From assembly GCA_013368325.1 (NCBI GenBank), contig JAACJK010000164.1, forward strand, positions 1,240,001-1,304,000: 64,000 bases of DNA. Reading direction: 5' to 3'. The notes beneath the pieces were generated by a model. It saw nothing but the letters and a program-made list of their open reading frames with translations. It ran no database searches and was not told the DNA's origin. Below are positions 36,250 to 47,110 of this stretch, in pieces (within the stretch, counting starts at the first letter, position 1; every line of letters starts with the position of its first letter). The translations under genes were made by a program, and so were the position numbers. Origin of the DNA: Ephemerocybe angulata (lineage: Eukaryota; Basidiomycota; Agaricomycetes; Agaricales; Psathyrellaceae).

Positions 36250-39200
36250 ATGGCGTCGTCCTCGAATCCTCCGGCTCCCAAGCTTGGCCGTACCCCTTCA
36301 TTCTTTGGCGCTATCAAGAACATCGTCGCTGCCCCTTTGACCTGGCTGTCCGGAGCAGACCAGGATGATCAGAGGGGCAAGCGCAGGCGGGAGCAGGAAG
36401 TCGCGGAGCTCGACACCGGCGCCGTGGACGACCTCACTCCCCGCACAAAGCGCATGAGGGTCACCAGCCCTCCAAAGCAACCCCAGGCGGGCTATCTGGA
36501 CCCGCCTTCAACAGCTTTTCCTAGCCGCTCAAAACGCAGGCCGACTGCGCCCCTCGCTCGTTCAAATGCCTCCTCCAACTTAAATCCTTCCCTTAATGGC
36601 CAGACTAATTACCCGAGATCGACCCAGTCGCCTCGTCGTCCAGAACGCACCATGTCTATCGACCCCCCTATGACCCTCCTTCGCCGCGAAACCCCTTCTC
36701 TCAACGACGTGATCATGGGCATTGAACCTGCTGCAGTCCGAGCACCTTCTCTTCCCCTTGCCTCTCGACCTGCCTTCCGTATGCGCTCCTCTCTCACTCC
36801 TCAGCCCCATCGTGAAATGTCCGAGCCACCGCCGGCCACTTCCCTGGCATCAAACCCCACCTTTGTTCGCGCTCCATCTCAGCAGCCCCAACCTCGATCA
36901 ACATTGACCTTGGGTACCATTGCCGAAAACGTCCGAATGGTAAGTTCTTGACAGAATGCTTGAATCCGTTAGCTACATATTCGCTCATATCGTAGCAGGA
37001 TCGTTCTCCCAGCCGCCAGCGCGTTTCGTCTCTCTTTTCAAACGCAAGCTATGTTGACCCACGCAACCGTGAGTTCCTTCTTAAAATTGTAGTTCTCCGT
37101 ATTGAACCCCTCTAGGCCGTGCGGAATCAGCTCCCGTCGAAAAGGCACTTGAGGAACTGGATATTTACAAGACGCCACTGATCCCGACGCGCCTGCGATC
37201 TGCAAACCCATCAAGCTCTGCTGCCGCTATTCCTGACATGTTCAAAAGGCGTCGGGCTACCCCGCTGGTATTAATGAATGATGATCGTTCCAGAAAGACC
37301 TCTGGGTCCAACAAATCGCCCAAGACTAATGGATCTAAGCCGTATGCGGGTGAAGGCGGGATGAAGAAGCTCCTTGCACGTCGCAAGCAGGAGGAGGATC
37401 AACCTGCTGAAGACGATAATGGCGAACATAGGTCGAAGGACAAAGAGGATAGCATATCTATGAAGCCTGATGCCGAAGCTCCAGCAAAACCTGTTGCCAC
37501 TCCATCCACCGATTGGTTCTCGGCTGCATCGGCTGGAGTTGCTTCGACCTCCAGTGGCTCATCGCTTCGTGTTGGGCGCAGCAAGACCTCCCGTAATCAT
37601 ATCGCTCGCCCAACTATGGGTCGTTCTAAGCTCAAGTTCTCAGCAGTGTATGAAGAAGATGGGGATGACGCTATGGATGGAGATGATGAAGCAAGGCAAA
37701 GGGAGCGTGACATGCTTGAGGAGGCTTCGAAGAAACTTCCGGCATTTAATATCCCTGCCGGCTTCTCCTTCGCCAACACTGAGGTAAGAAAAGCAACATG
37801 GACTTGTTGTGTGAGGGGAACTGACACACTTAATAGGCTCAGCCACTGCAGAATGACTTGACGAACGCCAAGGAACCACCTATTACCTCTCTGCCGTTCT
37901 CCTTCACCAAGCCTGCCCAGCAGCCAGAGACAAGTAGACCGGATGCTGCACCTTCGCGCAAGGAGAATGCCGACTTTACCGGATTTGGCGGTGACACCTT
38001 GTTTAAGCCGTCGCGCTCGTTAGGAGAGGCACCCCCGCTCGGTGCCCCTCTTGGATCCAATGAAGGCAAGAGCACGGCAAATGGCACAACTCCACAGCCT
38101 ACGGCAGCTAGTTCGAGTGGCATACCTAACTTCTTCGCCAATTCGTCGGCCGCGTCCAAGCCCTTATCCGTGCCAACAAGCTCTACTGGCATGCCCAACT
38201 TCTTTGCCAATTCCGTTGTGTCCGGGCCTCTCCACTTACCACCCGCCCCTCCATTGACATTCAAGACAGACGCCGCCGCATCGTCCAGTGCAGAACAGGC
38301 CAAGGAGACCCCTATCAACGATAAGGAAAATCCGTTCTTGGATAGAGAGCTGAAGCCGACATCGGGACCCGAAGGATCGGCTGGGAAAATACCGTCTTTC
38401 TTCTCCCTTCCCGCAGCACCCTCGTCTTCCGCAACGAGCTCCGTCAACGCATCGTCTTTCAGTTTCCAGGCACCACCAGCCACTTCCTCGACTTCAACGT
38501 CATTGCCGTTCAGTTTCGGTAAACCTACTCCCAAGAACGAGAATGATGGGTTGCCCTCTGCTGGGCCATCGGGTTCTGAGGCAGCACCGAAGTCTGAACC
38601 ACCCAAATCCATGTTCGCAGGATTCGGGACAGCTGACAAAGCCAGTACCCCAGCATCAGCACCCATTGAGGCGCCGAAGCCCCTCTTCGGAGCGACTGAC
38701 GCGAGCAAGTCTTCAGCACCCGCCCCGGCTGCCCCCAGTCCTTTCACATTTGGCGCAACGCAACCGTCCACGGCTGTCGAACCACCGAAGTCCCTGTTTG
38801 GTGCTCCCCCTGAGCCGAAACCTTTGTTCGGGTCAGCTCCTGCAGTCGAGGCACCCAAACCTATGTTCGGGAGTGGGACTGGGTTTTCTTTTGGGAACAC
38901 GGCATCAGAAAAGGTGGATACTACCAAGCCTGCGGCCTCGGCTAGCCCTGCACCATTCACATTCGGTGCGACACCCAGTGCCACGCCGAGCACGCCGACT
39001 GCCGCCAATGGGACCTCGGCAGCCTCAGGATTCAACTTTGGACCCACGACACCTTCTGCACCTGCACCTTTCTCGTTTGGTGCCGCTGCCTCTACCAATG
39101 GCGCAGACGCCCAGAAGAGCCCGTTTGCGTTCGGCGCCTCTACTCCCGTGAACCCAGCGTCAAGGCCGCAGACGCCCCCGAAGAACAATGATCAGGAATT

Positions 39201-39975
39201 CAGGATGGAGGAGAGTCCGACTCGTGAGATCCAGCCCGGTGGGCCGCCCAAACCGACGCTCAACTTCTCGTTCGGGAACTCGAATGCCACCTCTACCCTC
39301 TTCGGTGGGTCTGCGCCCTCAAGTGCAACTACGGCTCCTTCGTTTGGTGGCTTTGGGGCGTCGGCTCCTTCGAACCCATTCTCGTCTCCCAAAACAACGG
39401 AAGAAAGCAAACCTTTCAGCTTCACGGTGACTCCCGCGACGTCAGCTCCTGCAGCGCCTGCTGCACCATTTTCATTTGGCCCTTCGACATCGACAGGCAG
39501 CGAGGCTCCGCGCCCTAGTAGCAGCGGATTTTCGTTCGGTGGGGCCCCAACTCCTACTACGGCGGCACCTCCCTTTTCTTTTGGAGGCGCCCCAGCAGCA
39601 GCTCCAAACCCATTCGCATCTGGCGCCCCAGCTTCTGCGCCTGGAAGCCCTTCCACTTTCAACAACCCATCGCCCTTCGCTTTCAATTCATCGACGCTAC
39701 CTGCTCCCAATGCGGCGTTTTCCTTCTCCCAACCTGCTTCTCCAGCAGGATCCAATAGCGGGCTACCCTCAACGGGTTTCGGAGCGCAATCTAGCGGATT
39801 CGGACAGGCCGCGCCCTCTTCTCCATTCGCCCCCGCTCCCTTGGCGTTGTCGACCTCGACAGGTGGTTCACTGTTCACTATCGGCGCAGCACCTGCTCAA
39901 CCTGCCGTCGGTGGTGCTGCACCTCGTGTTACACGGAAGTTGCCCACCAGACGCCCTGGTGCTGCCAAGCGATGA
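36250..39975 (+). CDS. FG-repeat nucleoporin (Nup1/Nup60/Nup124-like)
   Basis: This protein belongs to the nuclear-basket side of the pore. The N-terminus (MASSSNPPAPKLGRTPSFFG) is followed by a basic patch, KRRREQEVAELD then KRMRV, which may be a localisation signal or membrane-anchoring helix. SSLFSNASYVDPRN and PDMFKRRRATPLVLMNDD follow. The C-terminal half carries many FG, FxFG and GLFG-like units (SFSFGGA, LFGSAP, FTFGAT, PFSFG) in Ser/Thr/Pro/Ala-rich linkers. It ends in a basic tail, TRKLPTRRPGAAKR. About 1,180 residues and three short introns. The arrangement best fits the Nup1/Nup60/Nup124/NUP153 class, but FG repeats do not fix the orthologue. Composition bias produces a 449-codon antisense open frame, which is a shadow. 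Confidence 0.85.
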
Positions 39976-40406
39976 TCCACTCTCTCCTCAAACCCCTCTT
40001 TTCCCTTTCTGCAAACATATGCACCCTTTTGCTTATGTATTCCCTCTGGATGGACTTGTATCCTGTATCATCAAGATTTCCTGCCATGACCGAGTCTTGT
40101 GGCAGGCTCGTCCGCTCGACTCTCTTCCCAAGTCTCTAACGATACTAGCGGCCCATTGAAGGGTTACGCTCCAGGGGCCTCGTGCACCCCCGATCGCTGG
40201 TTTACGATAACTAGGCATTACATATATACGGTTGGCTCAAGGCTGGCTTATGTTACGATCGCAAGCATTATATCAGTAGATAGACATTTACTGGCGTCTC
40301 AAGGACGCACCATGTACATAGGATAGGGCTCAAGGCCATGTATCTAGCACGCACGCTCTGTTTGTTTTCGTTATTTTATTCTTTCTCCTCGACCACCACC
40401 ACGACT
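39976..40406. other. Intergenic region between the nucleoporin gene and TRAPPC13
   Basis: The 431 bp hold the nucleoporin 3' UTR and the TRAPPC13 promoter. The last 45 bp before the TRAPPC13 start are T/C-rich (TTTGTTTTCGTTATTTTATT), as in many fungal leaders. No gene, tRNA or longer repeat is seen. Confidence 0.5.
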
Positions 40407-42542
40407 ATGGCAAGCGATGGCCCGACCCATTTCCTCTCGCTCAAAGTTATGCGGGTTTCTGTAAGCATGCTAGCTGCATCCAGCTTGTCTCGACGTTGAG
40501 GGCTGGAGCGATTTCTAGCGCCCGGAGCTGGCCCCTGCGTGGCAACCGTTCTACTCCAGCTCCCCATCATTCTCGGTATGCCATATCTCAAAAGTCCAAC
40601 TTTACCCAATTTAATGGGAATGCAAGGCCCACTCCTCTGCGCATCTGCTGTCACTTCAAGGAGCAGCACCACTTCCAGGACATCCAAAGACACTACGGGA
40701 CCTGACCCATGCCTCCGAACTGCTTACCCTGCCCTCGGCATTTGGCTCCATTCAGCTGGGCGAAACCTTCTCCAGCTGCCTCTGCGTGAACAACGAGGCA
40801 CAGATGGGGATCGAGGTCGTGCAGGTCAAGGTCGAGATGCAGACGATAACCGCGAAAGTGACGCTATCGGAGCTGGATGTTGACGAGGCGGGGAGCGCGG
40901 GGAAGGTGCTGAGTGCGGGAGATACCCTGGAGAGCGTCGTGCATCATGAGATCAAGGAGCTCGGGCAGCATGTTTTGGCGTGCACGGTGTCGTATAGGCT
41001 TCCACAGGGAGCGAGGCCGATACCCGGGGCGAGTGAGGATGCGAACGACCCATCGTTGGTCACTTTCCGCAAGTTCTACAAATTCGCGGTACGTTTCTCT
41101 GGATTGCCGTACGTCGATGCGCTCAAGTATCGGCTCAGGTCACGAATCCGCTATCAGTGAAGACCAAAGTCCATGCCCCGAAATCGCCTACAGCCCAGCT
41201 CTCCCTTGCCGAACGCGACAAAGTCTTCCTCGAAGTTCACATTCAGAACGTAACCCAAGAACCCATGCACTTTGAACGAATGCAGCTCGAGCCAATGGAA
41301 GACTGGACCGTCCAAGACGCGAACCACAAAGGGGACACCTCCAAAACCTCCATCTTCTCCGGCTCGCTCGCAATAATGCAACCCCAAGATACCCGCCAAT
41401 ACCTCTATATCCTCACACCCAAGAAGACCACCGCCGTGCCCCCCGCCCTCACCCCAGGAAGCATCATCCCCCTAGGCCGCCTCGACATCTCCTGGCGCTC
41501 CTCCTTCGGCGAGCCAGGCCGCCTCCTCACCTCCATGCTCACGCGGCGCATACCGTTCCCCTCCGCCCCAGCCCCAGCCTCCGCCATCCCTCCTTACCTC
41601 AAACGTGCCGGGCCCGGAGGCTCCAACTCGCGGCCTCAGTCGCCCTCGATCTCGAGCCGCCCTCTGTCCCCGCCCCCCGCCCAACGCCCCGGATCCCCGT
41701 TCCAAGTCGCGCGCTCAAACTCAATATCCCAGGGCGCGTACCCCCAATCGCCCCAGCTGCCCCCTCTGAGTGCAGTACCCTCAGCAGCACCCCAGTCTGA
41801 CCTCGACGTGAACCTCATCGTGGAGCACTTGCACGACGCCGTCAAACTTGAGAAGCCTTTCACAGTTTCCCTACAACTTGTCGTCTCTTCAAACATGCCC
41901 CTCCGCGACTTTGCAATGCGCAAACTCTCCTTCGCCGTCCAACACCTCCAAGCGCCTAAAGTCACCCCACTGACGATCGCGCAGGCCGTCACAGCAGCCG
42001 TCGCACCTCCAAGCGAAGCCCTCAGCCCACGGATGTCCTCTTCAGGCTTCTCCACACCTTCCTCAGCGACCGCTGCAGCGAATTTCAACTACGCTCTGGC
42101 GCACCAGAAGATCCTGGACGTCTCCTTGCGGCCGTCCTCGCCAACAGGCACGATACACGGGCATTCCCCCAACGACGTGGCCCAGCCTATTGACCCCAAC
42201 GTGCCGATTCTGCCACCTCCCTTCTTCGACGGGCACGAAGAGAAACCTCTGCTCAACCACGTTCTCTTCGTAGGCTCGTCCACGATCTTCTTGCCCAGTG
42301 TCCAAATTACAACCGGGGACCAGGGCACACCATCCAACCCTATAACGCAAGACTTTGAACTAACATACCTGCCTATGAAAGGCGGGTTCTGTCGCGTCGG
42401 GGGCCTGCGCGTGCTGTTGGTGCAAGACAAGGGGACGTCAGACTTTCAAGAGTTCGAGGTTGACTCTTTGCAGGCGTCGCAAATGAAAGCGCAGACACTG
42501 AAAGAGTACGATATCATTGCTGAAACCTGGGTGTCCACATGA
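40407..42542 (+). CDS. TRAPPC13: TRAPP complex subunit 13 homologue
   Basis: This metazoan and filamentous-fungal TRAPP subunit (former DUF974) acts in ER-Golgi and Golgi traffic as part of the Rab-GEF complex TRAPPIII. The first exon encodes MASDGPTHFLSLKVMRVS, matching the family start LALKVMRL. After an exon junction come LTLPSAFGSIQLGETFSSCL, VVHHEIKELGQHVLACTVSY, FRKFYKFAV and the block VFLEVHIQNVTQEPMHFERM. MQPQDTRQYLYILTPKK and GRLDISWRSSFGEPGRLLTS follow. A Pro/Ser-rich insert of about 60 residues (41560-41800) interrupts the beta-sandwich region, as is common in fungal copies. It ends YDIIAETWVST. About 600 residues. The intron structure of the region 40460-40700 is not fully resolved. 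It converges on VMA13 with 76 bp between the stops. Confidence 0.9.
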
Positions 42543-42618
42543 CAGCCCAGCTATTTGTACCATACGTACAGACTTGTCGATGTGTATTTCATAGAATAGC
42601 ATGGGGGAAGTTGGTCAC

Positions 42619-44374
42619 TTACGCCGAAAGCCAGGGTTGGCTGACAATTACCTGGACAGTGAGTAGGGCGCGGTAACGGACGTCGGCATTGGCGTGAGCC
42701 AGAAGCTGCATGACGCGAGCCTTGGCCCCAAGGTCGGCGACAATCCTGGAAGCAGCAGTCAGAGAAAGTCTACCTGACGGAGTTCGTTGGCTTACTTTCT
42801 GCCTCGCTCATAGTGCTTGATATACTGCCCAACATCGTGGGCGGCAACGGCCAGGACGGTGGGATCGTTCGATTCCTTGAGCAATTCTACCAATCGTTTC
42901 AGTTGCTTGTGGTCTTTGTCGTTCAACTTGATGGCATTCTCCCGCCAAAAGTCCTCCGACTCGTGCACTGGTGTCCACGATAGGTGCCCTGACTCCAGTT
43001 CCGAAACGTACTCGTCGTATGTTCTATCACGAGGTCAACCTCCGTTGCGTAATGAAGGACCGAAGACCTACGTCAAACTGTCAAAGCGAGCGGCGAGCTC
43101 ATCCTTCAAAAACTTAATATCCTCGACGATGTCCTCGTCGGTCCATTTACGCGCTGCAAGGTTCTTTGTGTATGGGAGGAGATGGCACACCAGCATGGCT
43201 GGCAGGTTTGCAGAGGGCGCTTTGACAACCAAGTTCTGTCGGACAGGTTAGATGGGTTCATCTGAAGGGAAGGCTAAACGCACTCGGAGTGTCGCCACGA
43301 TAACCCGTACCACCTTCTCCTTCACCGCCGCCTGAGCGACCTCGATAAGCTGTGCTACAATATCGTATCTCCTGGGCCATTGTCAGAATGGATGAAATCG
43401 CGACAGGTGAAGGGCCTGACTTGTTGATCTGCTCCGCGATGTTCTGTTCGAAAGAGAGCAGCCATATGCAAAAGGCAACTTGGTAGTTCGTTTGGGGATC
43501 AGGGTTCTTCTGGAGGATATCAAAGAGCCTAAATTCCCGAATGAGCGGATATTGCGTGCGCGAGGATAAACAACTGACGCCTGGACGAGAGGGGGGATCT
43601 CCCACACGGCCTGTCGGAATTCAGGGCGGGTGAGAAGCGATTCGAGACATTGGACAGAGACGTTGAGTCGGTTCGTCGAGGCACTTTGGATGAAGGACGA
43701 GAGGGTGTTGACGAATGAGTGGGAGTGGCGCAGAGGTAGGACTGTCGTCTCTGCACTATGACCTCATTCAGATGATGTTGCGAGAGACGCAGATGCAAGG
43801 CAGACCTTAGTAGGAGGGTGAGAATTTGAGCGGCCTTTAGCTGTACAAATTCGTCGGTCGTGTCGAGGGCCCTGATAGTGGTTAGCCGATAGCTGCGAGT
43901 ACTCGACTGACGACGCACTTGATGAGGGGTGCATATGGGAGATCGGGGTCGACTTTCGAGGTGCGGGTGAAGAGGGGAATGCGCTCGTCATGGTCTGCAG
44001 AGTAATTAGCCCATGTACATGGTATGTCGAAGCGGGCGTACCAGCGAGGGCGTCTGCGATGAGGACGAGCAGATACTGCATGGTGTCGACGCGCTGCAGC
44101 TTCTTGAGCAACGACAGATAGAGCAAGGCATATGCGGGGCCCTCGGACAGTAGCACGGACTCGATGCGGGCCTTGGACTGGCGGTCGACGCGCTTGATTA
44201 GGGCGAGCTCCTCCGCGGTTACGAGCTCGGCCCTCTGGTACCCCTGGCGCAACAGCCATCAATGTGGATCGGACACTCGGCAGCGGGCAGACGCACCTCC
44301 CAGGGCACGGGTTTGGCTCGGATCTTGCCTGAGGTCTCCTCGAGATATGTGTTCGACAGCAGCGACAGGGACAT
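42619..44374 (-). CDS. VMA13: V-type H+-ATPase subunit H
   Basis: This regulatory V1 subunit activates ATP hydrolysis in the assembled pump and blocks it in free V1. The start at 44374 gives MSLSLLSNTYLEETSGKIRA, then GYQRAELVTAEELALIKRVD. Armadillo-like helical repeats follow: MQYLLVLIADALA, DEFVQLKAAQILTLLLRS, NPDPQTNYQVAFCIWLLSFE and VVRVIVATLRNLVVKAPSAN. The C-terminal domain includes FWRENAIKLNDKDHKQLKRL and DPTVLAVAAHDVGQYIKHYE. Length is about 430 residues. The last codons VSQPWLSA-TAA overlap a GTAAGT, so a further 3' exon cannot be fully excluded, but the C-terminus is already family length. It is divergent from mL46. Its promoter shares an 11-mer with the VMA1 promoter. Confidence 0.95.
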
Positions 44375-44507
44375 GGTTGCGGTCAAGCAGGTTCAGGGAA
44401 GGGGTGTCACTGTCAGACGGTCCGACGGAGTAGGGGAGGTCACATGACGCGCTACGGGTTAGTTTTCCGCGAATATTCACAAGTTGGTCCAAACGCTCTC
44501 CACGTCA
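44375..44507. promoter_or_regulatory. Divergent VMA13/mL46 promoter region
   Basis: The 133 bp between start codons contain TCACATGACGC at 44440-44450, 66 bp from the VMA13 start and 58 bp from the mL46 start. The same 11-mer is in the RPT1/VMA1 promoter at a nearly equal distance from RPT1 (64 bp). Confidence 0.5.
44440..44450 (+). promoter_or_regulatory. E-box-like motif TCACATGACGC
   Basis: This is an exact second copy of the 11-mer found at 3786-3796. Both copies lie in divergent promoters that serve a V-ATPase gene. Factor identity is unknown. Confidence 0.35.
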
Positions 44508-45536
44508 ATGCTCTCCAGACATGTCCTGAAGCGCGCCGTCGGGTGCTCAAATGGTGAGTAGCCTTCATTCTCATCCATCCCAAATGCTGACCCGCTGCCA
44601 GCACCCGCGCGTCGCGCCTTCGCGACCGAGGTCGTTCCGCCAGCAGCTTCCCCGCCAGCGCCTACGCCCCCGCGCTCCAAAAAGGCGGACAAGGCTCGCA
44701 TATCCACCGCCATAATCCTCAACCGCTCCCCCATCATCACAAAGTCCCAGACGCCCTTCGAGACCGCATTCTACTCCTACCAGGCCCGCATCCGCCGCGC
44801 ACTCTCCAACCCCTTCCCCCACGACTTCTACTTCAAGCAGGGCTCGCTCCTGCAGACCCGCTTCAACATGGAGGAGCGCACCCGCGAGAAGCAGGCCTTC
44901 GGTCCGTCCTTCCTCCCCCCAGAAGAGGTCGACGCGGCAAAGGCCGAGGCCGACAAGGCTGCTGTCGAGCAGCTCGCACAGCAAGAGGGCGAAGGAGAGG
45001 AGCTTGCCCCTCGGACACACGAGGCGGACCTCAAGAACGACGTAAAGAGTCTCGACAGGCAGGGCCAGCGCAACCTCTACCTGCTTCTCCTGGCAGAGGA
45101 GAACGGAAAGCAGGTCTGGCGGTTCCCGCAGGGTGGTGTCGAGAAGGGTGACCTGTTACACCAGGTGCGTATCCATAACTGAAATACATACACTCGGTCT
45201 TAATGCGTGAATAGGCGGCTCAAAAGGACCTGTTTGCGGAATGTGGAGACCACATGGATACCTGGATTGTCGGCAGGAAACCTATTGGCATCTACAAGCC
45301 TTCGCCAGCAACTCCCGAGGAGCCCCAGGTACCCACCTTTCCTTTTTGCAGCCACCGTCAATACTAACTTTCCACAGAACAACGTCTTCTTCTTCAAGGG
45401 CCACATCATGGCCGGCCAGGTTCGCGTAGACGGCAAGTCCATCAAGGACTTTGCTTGGCTAACCAAGGAGGAGGTCGGGGAAAAGGTCGAGAAGGACTAC
45501 TGGGAGGTTGTAAAGGATATTCTGTCCGACTTCTAA
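44508..45536 (+). CDS. MRPL17: Mitochondrial large-subunit ribosomal protein mL46
   Basis: This is a NUDIX-fold protein of the mitochondrial 54S subunit. The ATG at 44508 encodes MLSRHVLKRAVGCSN, then after a short intron APARRAFATEVVPPAA, a plausible presequence. The conserved N-terminal block is ISTAIILNRSPIITKSQTPF. The family motif RNLYLLLLAEENGKQVWRFP and GGVEKGD precede the NUDIX-like helix region AAQKDLFAECGDHMDTWIVG, where several catalytic Nudix Glu residues are missing, as expected for the non-enzymatic ribosomal homologue. It ends KEEVGEKVEKDYWEVVKDIL. About 290 residues, four exons. It converges on NUC1 with 58 bp between the stops. Confidence 0.93.
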
Positions 45537-45594
45537 TAGGTATTATATATATTATTGCTCTAATTCCACCCTGCATAACTGCCTCTAGTTCTTG

Positions 45595-46946
45595 GGAGCT
45601 CCAATCGCCTTAACCTTCTTCTGCGCGTCGTCGAACCTTCGGATTGTGACATCACATTTTGTCGACTGGCAGATGTGCTTCGCCTTGGCCTTGACCTCGT
45701 CAGAGAAGAGAGTCAAGCCAGCAGCCTTTTCAACAGCCTCGACTGTGGACAACTTTCAGCAGTGAAATCCAACGAGTTGTAGAGTGGACGTACCTGGGAC
45801 GATGAATCCAGTCAAGGGAGCAGTATCCGGGATAATCGCGTTCGGCAGCACGAATGCTCCCATCGAGAGGTCCCGAATTGACGGTGTCGAAGCGGATGAG
45901 GGTTTCGAAGTCAGGACAACTTTGGCAAAGTGAGTTGGCACGGCGATATTGGGGGGAGACCCAATGACTTCGTGTGTCTGTCAAACCCATGAATATACGC
46001 GCCTTCATACCAGAATAACGAGGACACGCACCACCCTCCATTTGCCATCAGGATCCTGCCTGGGGAGGTAAAGAGGAACGGTGAACACGTAGACATCCTC
46101 GAAGCTGTTGGTTAGCTTGCGACACCAATCCTCCAGGTACGCCCAGTCTACGGGTAAGAGTTAAAAAAACACTGCTACGTAACAAGGAGAATGCTCACAG
46201 TGTCTGTTAAAGCCTTCACCGACTTGAGGAGCGATATTTGAGAGAAGGAAAGTTTCGTTCATAGCTTCCTGGGTGGACTTGGCGTCGGCAGCAGGCACCC
46301 TAGAAACGATTTGAACAAGCTCTACACGCGATGGTAAGGACCACCTACATGTGTCCCCTGTCGTATCCGCTCCGGAAGTAGTCCTTGAGTTTAGCGCGGA
46401 ACGGTTCGGGCAAGGACTCGTCCTCCACAAAGGTCGACTTCGACCGGTCCCCACCGTTCGCGGCGGCAGGGGGAGGTGCAAGGGAAGCCTTGTTCAGGTG
46501 TTCCGCAGTCTAACGTCGGCGTAAGATCATACGTTCCGTGTACATACGCGAGAACGCACCCAAGATGGATGGCGAAGACGGCGGTCATATGCCGCAGTGT
46601 ACGCTCGGCGAACGAGCATGTCAGAGATGGGTCCTACGCCAACAGTCCGGTCAACAACTCGCAGCACTCTATCACAAACGCCCCACGCACCTGGATGGCC
46701 GTTCTTCAGCACCGGGGGAAGAACCTGCACAAACCCAACATCCCGGATAGGTTCAGAGAACCGTGCCCTTCCACCATTGTCCACCTGGACGACCGCCGGG
46801 GGTGCAGCAGCAGGCACAGGCACAGGGATCGGTCTGGGGGGAAGGAGGCTCGCGTCCCGGCGCTTGTTCACGATGACCGTCGCAATGCCGCCTCCAATGA
46901 CTGCGCCAGCGGCGAAGATTGCAGCCTGAACAGCACCTCCAGCCAT
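45595..46946 (-). CDS. NUC1: Mitochondrial DNA/RNA endonuclease (EndoG/NUC1)
   Basis: This is a non-specific beta-beta-alpha metal nuclease of the mitochondrial intermembrane space, involved in mtDNA turnover and programmed cell death. The N-terminus has a Gly/Ala-rich membrane segment, AAIFAAGAVIGGGIATVIVN, then a Pro-rich linker. After splicing the core reads GHPGPISDMLVRRAYTAAYD, RRLRHPSWTAEHLN, FRSGYDRGHMVPAADAK and NETFLLSNIAPQVGEGFNRH. DRGH carries the catalytic His, and the Asn of the SNIAPQ helix is the metal ligand. VYVFTVPLYLPRQDPDGKWR follows. It ends VTIRRFDDAQKKVKAIGAPK. About 320-340 residues with about seven introns. It is divergent from TFB3, with 164 bp between starts. Confidence 0.94.
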
Positions 46947-47110
46947 TTGCGTTTTTGCAAAGTCCGGAACGGGGCGTCTGTCGACGGAAAACGGGGTAAG
47001 CTAAAAATAGATTCTGTGACTTGTCTACATGGGGAGCGTGACATGCCTATGAGGCCGTCACACCCCGCCTCATTAGCTCTTGTTCCGCTACGACGACGCC
47101 GACGACGATA
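46947..47110. promoter_or_regulatory. Divergent NUC1/TFB3 promoter region
   Basis: The 164 bp hold GCGTGACATGCC and CCGTCACACC but not the TCACRTGAYGC motif. An open run of GACGACGCCGACGACGATAA precedes the proposed TFB3 start and is probably leader sequence. Confidence 0.4.

Noticed and set aside
37839..39188. 449-codon antisense open frame across the nucleoporin FG region
   Set aside because: It is Gly/Ala/Leu/Pro-rich and mirrors the Ser/Pro/Ala/Phe-Gly repeats of the sense strand. The sense frame is intact and ends in a normal stop, so this is a composition shadow.
39192..39878. 228-codon antisense open frame in the nucleoporin 3' half
   Set aside because: Same cause as the larger antisense frame: biased codon use of FG repeats.
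3877..44374. Functional gene cluster of V-ATPase or proteasome genes
   Set aside because: The two VMA genes and the two proteasome genes are each tens of kilobases apart with unrelated genes between them; only shared promoter motifs link them.
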